From Anthoceros angustus (taxonomy: Eukaryota; Streptophyta; Anthocerotopsida; Anthocerotales; Anthocerotaceae): DNA of 64,000 bases. Location of the stretch: NCBI GenBank assembly GCA_010909165.1, contig VJWM01000187.1:1-64000 (forward strand), in the 5' to 3' direction. Shown here one piece after another: positions 10,031-20,230 of this stretch. Each line of letters begins with the position of its first letter. Position 1 is the stretch's first letter. A program made the translations under genes and the position numbers. The notes under the pieces are model-generated. The model saw nothing but the letters and a program-made list of their open reading frames with translations, had not been told where the DNA came from and did no database searches.

Positions 10031-12063
10031 GCAGCAGAACAAATCACTTTGCTCACACGTTTGTTACAGCTACTTTTGCAAGCTTTGGATGAAGTATTTT
10101 CGGGTTGTTACTCTTCCTGCAGGCGGGCGGAGGGGAAAGAAGGCCAGGCAGCATTGGCGGCTGAGAGTTGGGCGGAAGCAATGCCAACATCAAACGCACG
10201 TGCAAGCCAACACTAGCCTCCATAGCTCCAACTCTCTCTGGGCAAGTAGTGCCTCTCGTGTAAGCATCAAACCAAATGGGGAGCGCAACCGCAAATGCAA
10301 ATGCACGACACTCAATGTATGGTGTGTGGAGATGACACAAACCCTACATCCTCCGGCCATGGTAGGACGACCCACCCCGCATGAAGCCACTCCAAGACTT
10401 GGCTATAGAGCTCATCGAAGAGAACTCCACGGATAGAGGCAAATTCTGCCATCTCTCAGCCCTCGATTTCAACGAAAAGGATGTCTTCAAGAGGGTCTCT
10501 GAGAGGCAGATGAGTGAAGTCCTCAGCACAACCCACAATTTACGTACAACCCAACAACCCAAAAACTTTGATCCCGCAAGCTAGTAGCTTGTGTGTAGAC
10601 GTGCGACTTGGGCAGGGACAACACGAGGAGCTTTGACCGCCTGAGCTTAGCGAGCTCCTGAAACAACAACGAAGCATGGCACCTGGAGCCCAGAGAGTAG
10701 CGGAGCACGTCGAACCCATGTGCCTAGGACGGCTTGTTGGCCTGCCCCTTAGGAATGATGTGCTCTACTGCCACCAGGCTCTCGCAAAATGTCTTCTGAG
10801 GCTTCATATGGAAGATGGCTATCCTTTTCACACTAAAAAAGATGATCATCCTTTACGTTAGGATTGTCCCTTAGCACACATTCACCGAATCTCCTTTTCA
10901 CTAGAAGTTTGTTCGAGATCGGTGCTCTGCGGATGCACTCCAAAGCCAAAATCAATACCTTCAAACTAAGACTTATTAACAACTTTCAAGTAAATCTTAC
11001 TAACTCCACCAAAAAATAAAAAAACTCACAAAATCCATCCTTTTCATATTGGAAGTGACATGTCACTTTGATAAATGACCATAGTAGCTATAGGAAAGTT
11101 TGAAAGCATTCCTATCCTCCCATGGCGAGTTTCTCTCGTTCCTACTACCTATACCGAAAGTTTTGATTTTCAAAGTGAGAGGGCCGTTGCATTTCATTTC
11201 CACCCGCTTGAAAGAGAAATAAGATAGAGATGCTTGATCCCTACCTAATAGACATACTATGTAGGTCTTTGTTTGACCTGGTGCCGCGTATGTTATGTAG
11301 GTACATATGCGGTTTCTCCGCGCGGTGCAGAGGCCGCCGTGTCTTCCATCCCTCCTCGGCCCATGCGTGGTCCTGGCCTGCCCAGTCCAGCTCCGTCCAG
11401 TTCCGTTCTCACGCCGCCCCGTTTCGTTCCTCGTCGCGTGGCGACTCTCCAGTCTCGCCTCGTCTCGACTCCTCGTCTCGTGTTGCCCCGTCCCTCCCGG
11501 TCGCGTCGCACCCTCTCGATGTGCGGGCGGGAAGCAGGCGAAGCCACCCAGAGCTCGGTCCTCGCGTCGGGGAATGAGCACAGCTCTCGGCCGGGCGAAC
11601 TGCAAAAGCAGGAGGAGCAGCAGCAGCTCGGAGGCGAGGCCAGCCGCGGTGGCAGGCGGATTCCAGGCCTCCGATCCCTGCCCCAAGGGGGGATCTCCGG
11701 CCTCGCCTAGGGTTGTAGGCAGCGCGCCCCGATCGCCCGTGGCAGGGATCCGGGATCCGGGATCCTCCGGCCTCCGCACCTGATCTGGGTGCGGTCAGCG
11801 GAACAGCAATGCGTGGCCGCCGGGCGGGGAGGAGGAATTGCCCGGACTGTCAAAGGATTGTTGCGGCAGCTGGCGACTCTGGGCACCGCTGAGAAGTGCG
11901 GGGTTTGGTGCCATGTGGGGTGGGGGATGTTGCTGCAGTGCTGGGGAGATCTGGGGTGGCGGGAGGGGGAGGAATGGGGCCAGTCGGTTGAGGGTGTAGA
12001 GGTTTCGGGTGTGGGGTTTTGGTGCGGGATCCGGGATTGGTAGAGCGCCGGAGCGGGGGGAGG
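10031..12063. other. Intergenic sequence and PP2C upstream region
   Basis: 10.0-11.2 kb holds short ORFs on both strands without recognisable motifs, probably transposon debris. 11.3-12.06 kb is GC-rich and full of overlapping open frames on both strands, as expected for the promoter and 5' leader of the PP2C gene. No TATA box or RNA gene can be assigned with confidence. Confidence 0.4.
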
Positions 12064-15000
12064 ATGGCGCTCAGGCCGCCCATCGGGCACACTAGGATAG
12101 ACCAGATGGTGCCGTTAGGAACGCTGCTCAGCCGGGAGGTGAAGAATGAGAAGGTGGAGCGGCCAATTTTGCGCTGGGGGCAGGCCGGGCAGCCGAAGAA
12201 AGGGGAAGATTTCGCCTTCATCAAGGAGGACTGTCAGAGAATCCCCGGGGACGGGTCTTCTACGTTTGGGGTTTTTGCGGTACGGGGTCTGGGATTCTGG
12301 GGATCGCTCTGGTGTATGGTTGCACGTATTGGGTTGGAAGCTCAGTCTGAGGGGTTGACGAGGTTGCGGGTCACCTGACTTGGGTTTTGCGAGCTGGGTT
12401 ATTGGGGCTCTTGTTGAGGCCGTGGACCAGGCAGCTTGCGGTCCTGGGTGCTGTGCTCAAATTGGGGTGTTAGAAGCAGTTTCGATGGTTGGAGGACTTG
12501 TTGTGGGTTGAAGTGGACGTTCATTGCGGGATTTGTTGGTTTAGGCTTTAAGGAGGGCCTCGCTCCGGAGCAGATTTAGGGGGGATGTGTAACGGTCAGG
12601 GTGGTGTGGATGCAGATATTCGATGGGCATAATGGGGCCGCTGCTGCGATTTATGCGAAGGAGAATTTGCTAAACGATGTGATCAGCGCCATTCAGCCTG
12701 GATTGAGCAGGGAGGAATGGCTGGCAGCACTTCCTCGGGCGCTGGTTGCTGGGTTTGTGAAGACGGACAAGGAGTTTCAAACTAGAGGTGGCTTTTCCAA
12801 CTTTGATGTCTGGCTTTGCTGTGTCGCTTTCTAGCACATCAACATCATGGTTGGTGGCGGTCTTGTCTCACTGGCATGTTGTCATTTTCAGAGCAATCGT
12901 CAGGAACGACTGTCACCTTTGTTGTTGTGGACGGGTGGACTGTTACTGTTGCCTCGGTTGGGGATTCCCGCTGCATACTTGTTTCGCCGGAAGGAGCGGT
13001 CACTTGCCTTACAGTTGACCACAGACTAGAAGTGAACGCCGAAGAGTTGAGCCTCGCTCCCTTCCCATGTACATGCATGTGGATCATGTTTGTTTGTTGA
13101 TGGGCAGGTTGGGTTGTGAGTGATCTACTCGACAAGTGGCTCGGGTTTTGCTGACTGAAGGGCATGCTACTGATGCATACGCTCTTGCAGGCGAGAGCGT
13201 GTAACAGCGAGTGGTGGTGAAGTCGGGAGGCTAAGTACAGTTGGTGGCGCGGAGGTAGTCATTGCCTTAGGCCGTAGCATGGAATATCCCGTTGGAAATT
13301 GTACTGCCTCCACCCTTTGCTAATAGGTGAAATTGGTTCACAGATTGGTCCGTTGAGGTGCTGGCCTGGGGGTCTTTGCCTCTCCAGATCGATTGGTGAC
13401 ATGGATGTTGGGGAGTTCATTGTACCTATCCCTCATGTTAAGCAGATTAAGGTAATTGACTTAGGTTTCTTGGTGAGAGCTATTTTACTTCAGCCGAATT
13501 TCACCGATCTATCATGGCTCATCTATGTTCTCGTTGCACTTTCAGCTCTCAAAAGCGGGAGGAAGGCTAATCATTGCCTCAGACGGCGTGTGGGATGCTT
13601 TGCCATCTGAGAAGGGTGCAAAGTGCTGTAAAGGTCTGACTCCGGATGTAGCAGCAAAGCATGTGGTGAAGGTAAGTATCTTGTTTTCAATTTACTCAAA
13701 TGTGTGCAAACTTTCTTCTTTGTCAGGCATTAACAAGGGTTTGCACTTTTAATTTGCAGGAAGCACTGCGGACTCGTGGGTTGCGGGATGATACAACTTG
13801 TGTTGTTGTTGACATAGAACCTCCATCCAGGTCATCGGTACCAAAACCAAAGAAAAAGACAGGTTTCTTCAAGTTGCTCTTTGGTGGAAGATCACGGAAC
13901 TCGAGCACAAGAGCGTCTGAAAGATCAGCTGAAGTTGGCACTGTGGAGGAACTTTTTGAAGAGGGCTCTGCGATGCTTGCAGAAAGGTGAGTGTTCTTCA
14001 GGAGTAAGTGGTTGGAATGCCTGAATATTTTCGCTTTGCATGAGTGTGATTATTTTTGTTTAAGATGTAGCATGTCTGTCCTGTATATCAGTTCCTAGTC
14101 ATGTCTCAGACTACTTTGCCTGGACACGAGGGATAACTCAAGGAAATACTCTATGCTGACATAGGAATGGAAGGCAGTTTGTCAGAACTGCTCAGCTTGC
14201 CAAGTTGTTGTCTTGATGAGCTGAAAAGTTTGGCTAGCATTTGAGGTAGCGTCTGAAGCTGCATGACCTTCTTAGTTGGTACAAGACTGCCCTTGTCATT
14301 CAGGTTGACACTCCAAGGATATGTGTTTTCAGTGAGCAGCGTACTCAGATGAGGAAGAAGGACGTGTTGCCATTTTTTGGGGGGAATGGTTTACGTTTCA
14401 CTGGCAGATATGTGTCTCTTTCGGACCCGGTGTTTGAAGATTGCCTAGATCACGAATTGAGCTCTCTAATACCCAAACTGGGCTGCAGCAACAAAGCCTT
14501 GGCTTCGGTCTGAGGCACTCCTGTAACCTTCGGGAAAGGTTATTGTGCGTGCCCATGCTTCTCCTCAGGTGCTTAGGTGTAGTTTTCAGCGTTGACTTGC
14601 CACAGTGGCAACCTCAGGTCTGAAGGCAATTGCTGGTACTCTTGATTTGTGTGCATAGTCCCATTTCTGGAACACCGCTTTATTCAGTTTGAGTGTCTCT
14701 CTCTGCACAAAGGGTTCCCATAGCAAGGCGTTTATCATCCTGTACTCCTGTCTGGGCATCAGGTGTGGGTTTTCAGTAGCAGTTCAATGTAAGCAGGAAA
14801 ATGTGGATGTGTAGTTTCTTATTGTGAAACTTATCATATTAGCAACGTGTATGGGGTGATTCTCTGCTGGATGAGATGTATGTAATTTGTTTCTGGTCGT
14901 TCTGATTGTGTTCTTGTGCAACTGTGCATGTGCCAAGTGCTATCCTGTATCCTACAGTAATGCCTTATGTACTTCGTTTCTTGTCTGCTTGCAGGTTAGG

Positions 15001-15223
15001 TGCAGATGCTTCAGTGCATGGTGTCTCTGGATTGTTCGTGTGTGCTATTTGTCAAATAGATTTGTCCCCTGATGAAGGGATCTCAGTTCATGCTGGTTCA
15101 TTCTTTTCAACGAGCGTGAAGCCATGGGAGGGACCGTTTTTATGTTCAAGCTGTAAAGAGAAAAAAGATGCGATGGAGGGAAAACGGCCAACACTTGGAA
15201 ATCGGATGGATAGGATGTGGTAA
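12064..15223 (+). CDS. Protein phosphatase 2C, plant clade with C-terminal Cys pairs
   Basis: Metal-dependent Ser/Thr phosphatase. Exons by splice signals: 12064-12279, 12616-12787, 12892-13045, 13191-13254, 13344-13451, 13546-13671, 13760-13986, 14995-15223; every junction keeps frame, giving 431 aa. Residues 73-79 are IFDGHNG (metal-binding Asp75; usual form DGHGG), GDSRC follows at 153-157, then LCLSRSIGDMD and ASDGVWDAL, all PP2C motifs. After the catalytic domain come a basic linker, VEELFEEGSAML, and a tail with two CxxC pairs (CAIC, CSSC). This layout matches, from memory, the Arabidopsis At1g47380 (PP2C12) group over its whole length. Intron 7 is about 1 kb, the others about 90-340 bp. 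A Met at 12019 is in frame upstream; 12064 was chosen because the family starts close to this point. Substrate unknown. Confidence 0.9.
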
Positions 15224-17972
15224 GTCACCTCTTCTTCCAGGTTGTTGGTGTTCAAGGTCAAGCATGGTCAGCATTAGCTGAAGGATGTCAGCTCATTGCA
15301 AAGACAAATGTTTTCCTCCTCGTTTATTGTCAGCAGCAAGCTTGCCGCGCTCTCATTTTGTACATGGCATAGATTCTTTGCAAGCAAGTATCGTCTTCCC
15401 TCTCTCACTAGTTGTAGCTTGGGGACTAGATTTCGATTAAGAACGGTGCACGTAGTTGTGTCTCTATTTGAGGAGGCTTCCTTTTGCAATTGTGTGATCT
15501 GTAAGGACGAGGAAATTATTTTGAGCCAATTGATTTGGTGGGTTTTCTTTTCATCCAAATAGTTGGCATGCTCTGCCCATCTGATTAGACCAAGAGTTTC
15601 CTTCTGCTCTCAGTAAATGGGTTAGATGATCTTCAGTTAATGTTTCCTATTGTGATTTGTCTTTGAATCCATTGTCACAAGTCAGGCTAGTTGGTTAGAG
15701 GAAGAATTGTGAGGACCTTGTGACACATGTCTTGCTGACGTTTTCTGTCAAGTCCAAGTCAGTCCTGAGCAATGCTTTATGGTGATTTCCTGAGGTTTTG
15801 AGTGCATCGCATCTGTTGACTGACTAACAGGGGCCTTGCCTACTTGGCATCCATGAAGCGAAAATCGGATCCACTCTGATGTGGGTGTAGTTTGTGGTAT
15901 TGTACATCTATCCTGGCCGAACTCCTAAGCTGATGCTTATGGAACCAACATTCTTGGGGTAGCGCAGGGAATCCCAGGGTTTGTCAAAGACTTGATTGCA
16001 GAAAGTTTGTCGTTCAAAGACATGAACTTTTTGCCTTGTGCAGTATTGTGAAGTTGTACTCAATACCATGTATCTCACACCGAAGTTTGTCTAGGTAGGT
16101 AAACTGAGTCTGAGTCTGCTCTCTGTGTAGTATACCGGCATTCAGTTATGTGGGTTGTCACTCTTGCTAGAAGCCCCTGGTTCGTGGTGGTTCACACACT
16201 CATGAACCTGGACAGTGTACCTAGCCCTCTGGGCCCGTGAGCTTATTTATGAAAAGCGTGAATAGCCTGCTCTGAGTCCTGTTGTTCCGGGTCGTGATTC
16301 CCTTATCCAAAAGTCTAGCACCAGCAGATAGCCGTGCACTACTGTAAACTCCTTTGCACCTGCCCTGAAGCGGTTCCTGTGGAAAATGCTTAGAATAGTG
16401 TACATGAACCTTCTTGCATGGCCTGTTGCTTCCGGGTGGACCGCTCAGGTTGTATGTGAGAACGATGACGTTGATATTCTTGGCTGGCTCTGATGATGCG
16501 TGTATCTCTCTTTCAAGGTTTTCTTATCTGTCTGCAAACATACCTGGCTGCCACTTGAACTTGGATTGTTGATAAACAAAAGATATATGATGAAGGAAAA
16601 GACTCGATTAAAGCAAAACTTTCTGGTATTCAGAGGCCACTTGTTTGATACTTTTATTATGATATTGATGAATGTCGTATTTAATGAATGTCGTATCTGG
16701 TGTTTTGAGTGCCTTGTGTGGTGCTGAGTTTCTTTGACTACCTATCAACTTGGATTGGTAATATAGTGTTTTGAGTGGCTTGTGCCGTGCTGATTTTCTT
16801 TAACTACTATATCAACTTGGATTGGTGACGTGGTGTTTTGAGTGGCTTGTGCTGTGCGGACTAGGTATTAACATGGATTGATAATTGTGATTCATTTATA
16901 TATATTAATTATATTATATTATATTATATTTATAATATACGAGACCTAATACACTGAAAAAGTTGTTGCGGGAAGACAAAGTTTGTGACTGCAGCTCATG
17001 GGGTTGATTTTAGTTGAGAGTTTTCGTGTGTCCTAGTGGTATGAACAAAGCTGCTCTGTAAGCATGCTCCGCGAAAGAGCAAGTTGGAGATTAGGTTGTT
17101 TCTTGGTTTATGTGGCTGGAATTTTATAACCAGCTGCGAGGTTGAACGCAGCCGAATCCCGAATCCCGAATCGGTACCCTTTCCGATGATACCTACCCGC
17201 TGCACTAACAAGGTGATCAATTGTACGTTGCTACTGTGTTCAACGCTAGAACATCCAGAGAATATCATGGACATCAGGTCTCGGCATTGGTGGGCACTCA
17301 GGCCCGGCTCGCTTTGCATTGACCATGCGAAAACTAGGACGCCAACAACAGACTTTCGTCAAGATGGTTGAGTCTGCCAGCGGGAAAGTTTCAGTAGACT
17401 TGCGAAAAAATATAGAATGAGCGGTCTTCATGCCACTGGAAAGGCCAAATTTACTGTCAACCAAGGAGCTGCTCTTTTTCCTCGCCTCGCTAGCAGCTCG
17501 GAAAGACTTTGACATGTTAAGAACTAGAAATGTGAAGCTCGCAATTGAAATGCTGCCAACTGGCCCTGCTAGCCAGAGTATTTTTTTCCTCAATAGGCAA
17601 GGAGGACTTCAGGTTGCCCAACCAAGAGAGAGCAGCTCACTTCCACCAGAACCAGGATTGGCACAACCGTCAGCAGGCAAGCAACACCAAGAGGCAGCAG
17701 TCCAGTCTGGAGGCGCTGTCAAAGCTCCAGCAGCCCGTTCGGCGAGGCCAAGTCCCACACGTCTCTTCCACCCGCGCTATCCCTACACCGTCAAGCAGAC
17801 GGCCCAGGGCCAGGATCACGACAGGCAAGTGAGTGACCACTGCTCCACCATCCCCTCTGCAGAGTGTGCGCTGCCACATCCCATCCGCAGCAACACGAAT
17901 CAAGAATCACGACTCACGAATCACGCACATCCCAAACCCTAATTCACGGACGCGCCTCGTGGCGTTCCGGCT
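15224..17972. other. 3' flank of PP2C and intergenic sequence
   Basis: T-rich sequence downstream of the PP2C stop, probably 3' UTR at first, then intergenic. Contains a 67-bp tandem repeat (16700-16900) and an AT-only stretch (about 16897-16940). ORFs of 75-170 codons around 17.0-17.9 kb have no recognisable motif. No RNA gene is seen. Confidence 0.4.
16700..16900. repeat. Three imperfect 67-bp tandem units
   Basis: Units begin with GTGTTTTGAGTG at about 16700, 16766 and 16833 and share TCAACTTGGATTGGT. The third unit is diverged and runs into an AT-only stretch. Confidence 0.65.
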
Positions 17973-18251
17973 TCACTGCAGCCTGTCCGGCAGCGGCTCT
18001 CCGGCCGGAATCTGCCACTTCTCCCTGAGCCTACGCACAGCGGCCTCCTTGCTGGGCCTGGCGTTCCCGCATGAACCTTTGAAACGCTTCCCGCGGCGCG
18101 TCTTCTTGTCCCCTTTCCCGCACCACATCACATTTCCATCGCCATTTCCCGCCAGCCCCGCCGTCCACGCCCCGCTCACGTTCCACGCCACGGCCAACCG
18201 AGCCAAAGCTCCTGCAGCCAACCCCCGCGCTGCCGCTGCCGCCACTGCCAT
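17973..18251 (-). CDS. Mitochondrial small-subunit ribosomal protein bTHXm
   Basis: A 92-aa protein. The first 40 or so residues are Ala/Arg-rich without acidic residues (MAVAAAAARGLAAGALARLA), as in a mitochondrial presequence. The mature part begins CGKGDKKTRRGKRFKGS and continues GNARPSKEAAVRRLREKW, the hallmark of the bTHX family: a short, very basic ribosomal protein that packs in the head of the small subunit. The C-terminus (IPAGEPLPDRLQ) replaces the longer proline-rich end of the flowering-plant mitochondrial forms I remember; the chloroplast paralogue (PSRP4) has a different tail. The start at 18251 was chosen because the upstream in-frame Met (18371) would add sequence encoded by a short tandem repeat. 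Single exon as far as visible; a 5' UTR intron cannot be excluded. Confidence 0.8.
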   Translation of the reverse strand: MAVAAAAARGLAAGALARLAVAWNVSGAWTAGLAGNGDGNVMWCGKGDKKTRRGKRFKGSCGNARPSKEAAVRRLREKWQIPAGEPLPDRLQ

Positions 18252-18361
18252 CGCCGCCCTCCTTCCACTTCTGCCACACCACACCCACGACCGCTTGCGC
18301 GGCCTGAAGGTTTTTTTCACAAGAAAGAGGAACTGAATAGTCGTTGAAATTATGAATAAAC

Positions 18362-18412
18362 TGGTTTCCATCTTGCCAACCCGGTTTCCATCTTGCCAAC
18401 CCGGTTTCCATA
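18362..18412. repeat. 20-bp tandem repeat
   Basis: GGTTTCCATCTTGCCAACCC occurs about 2.5 times in direct succession, just upstream of the bTHXm gene on its transcribed strand. Confidence 0.7.
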
Positions 18413-19121
18413 TTCCTTGGTTTCAGTCTCCAATAGTGAGTGATCATACCATAAAGTATATACATACTTCGCCCATCGAACGAGGAGCCACGAAGCCACC
18501 CCGAGCAAAAAGGAACTCATAAGAGCAATCTTGTAGAAAAAAACTGCAAGCAAGGTACCTATTTGGCCCCAATAAAACCCCTTTTGGTACGCAATGAGAA
18601 GCCAAAATAGCTTGCGATTTACTAGTAGTACTTAAAAGAAATTGCTACGATTATTTAGATGTATATGTATAAAATATATATACAAAAAAGTTTATAAAAG
18701 ATATGCAAGATTTATATTAATAGTTTTATTCTTTGAGCAAAGAACATTGAAGACTCTAAAAACTTTGAAGCTAGCCTTGGATGGAACTGTGGATGAAGTA
18801 CACGTGCGCGTCTAGAGGGCAACATTGACTCCTGTCCCGCCGTCCGTGTATGCTATTTAGGGAGCGTGACGTGTACGCGGTTTGGGCGTTTCACTCGTTT
18901 TGGGTAAGACCCGCACCCGCTGGCGCGTGGCCGCCACACTCCGTGGCCACGTCGGACGGCGCTCTCATCCGCCCATGACCGCACCCCGAGTTCCAACCCA
19001 GGACCCAGGGAACGCGAATATGGGCCACCCAATTTCCCCAAAGATGGACACCTGGCCGCGTTCCCCCGCCACTCTCTCGCCGCCACCTCCGTCCCGTCGC
19101 CCCTGGACATCCTCTCACCCC

Positions 19122-19186
19122 GACATGCTCTCTCATGGCCCGGCCATGCTCTCTCATCGCCCGGCCATGCTCTCTCATGGCCCGCC
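19122..19186. repeat. 21-bp tandem repeat, three units
   Basis: Three near-identical units of CATGCTCTCTCATGGCCCGG with a one-base change in the middle copy. Units are a multiple of three long, but there is no supported gene here. Confidence 0.75.
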
Positions 19187-20230
19187 GTCCGCGGATGGGC
19201 TCACCACACGAAAATACGTGTACTTGTTCGATACGCCTGAAAGACAAATATGACATGATGTGCGCAAAGACGAGAGACGGGGAGCAGTCCGGCCAAGAGC
19301 CAAGCTGGTGTGAAAGTGAGGGGTAGGTGGGTTTAGGAGAAGAAGGTTTAGGAAGGGCGTTGTTTGCGGGGCACGGAAACGGAAGCGGCAGCCAGTCCGC
19401 CTCGGAAGCATCTAGATATTATTGAGCCAGAGACAGACAGCAAGGTGGGCCGCGGGTGGGCCCGGGGCCGGTGACTGAGTAGTGAGAGGGGGCGGCATCA
19501 TGTATCCCACCCCGGGCCCTCTCCCTCTCCCTCTCCCCTAATGCTCCCTCTGCTTTTGGCCTTGTCCAGTTCACGACTAGACTCGGAGTCGGACGCGAAG
19601 GTCGCGCGCAGCATCGCAGGCAGCTGCTGCATGCCGTGGTGCCCCGGAGCTGCCCCTCGAACTGCGAGCACGTGCAGCGGCCGCCCCCCGGCGCCTGCCT
19701 CTGCCCCTGCCGCTGCCTCTGCCTCTGCCGCTGGCCTCCTCGCTCGCATCTTCCCGACCCGCGTCTTGCTTCCGTCTGCGTGTTGACGCGCATCTCGCCG
19801 CCCGCCTGGGGTTTGAACCGGGGAGCTTCGGGGAAGGACGCGGGCGAATTCGGTGCCTCCTGCTGTGGGCCTCTCCGCTCCCGCCATGTGCGCTCTGTTG
19901 CTTGGAGCTTCCACCGCAACGCGAGGGCAAGGCATGTGATCTGCAAGGAAGCAAGGAGGAAGAGGAGGAAGCAGGCAAGGTGAACGAGGATCACGTTGCC
20001 TTGACCCAGCCGCCGTAGCCTGTACGTTGTCGGGCCGGAAGGAGAGGGGAGGAGGGGAATCTGCTGAACGCGCCGGGATTCAAGAGCCCCGGAGGATACC
20101 GGACTCGGATCCGTTAGAGGATTTGCGCTAGGGACCTTCCTGGCGAGAGTCCCATGCCCTGCCTCGCACAGGAGCTGCTTCCGGCCACTGCCTGCCTTCG
20201 TAGCACGGTGGTGCACCACCAGACCTGGCC

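Larger units (their letters stand above)
18252..20230. other. Intergenic sequence and CBP60 5' region
   Basis: 18.5-18.8 kb is AT-rich. 18.85-19.4 kb is GC-rich with short tandem repeats. 19.43-20.23 kb is GC-rich with CT-rich tracts (19516-19536) and CTGCCTCTGCC-type repeats (about 19686-19735), as expected of a promoter and 5' leader for CBP60. No other gene is supported. Confidence 0.4.

Noticed and set aside
10053..10562. Minus-strand ORFs that might be a retroelement integrase fragment
   Set aside because: A superficial resemblance to copia-type sequence could not be supported by any catalytic or zinc-finger motif.
11063..11779. 238-codon open frame on the minus strand
   Set aside because: Lies in the GC-rich region upstream of PP2C where all frames are open; Arg/Gly/Thr-rich with no motif.
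17035..17110. Possible tRNA (CTAGTGGTATG resembles an A box)
   Set aside because: No B box or closing acceptor stem follows at the right distance.
18251..18371. Longer bTHXm start at the upstream Met
   Set aside because: The extra 40 residues are encoded partly by the 20-bp tandem repeat and lack presequence character; the Met at 18251 begins a typical presequence.
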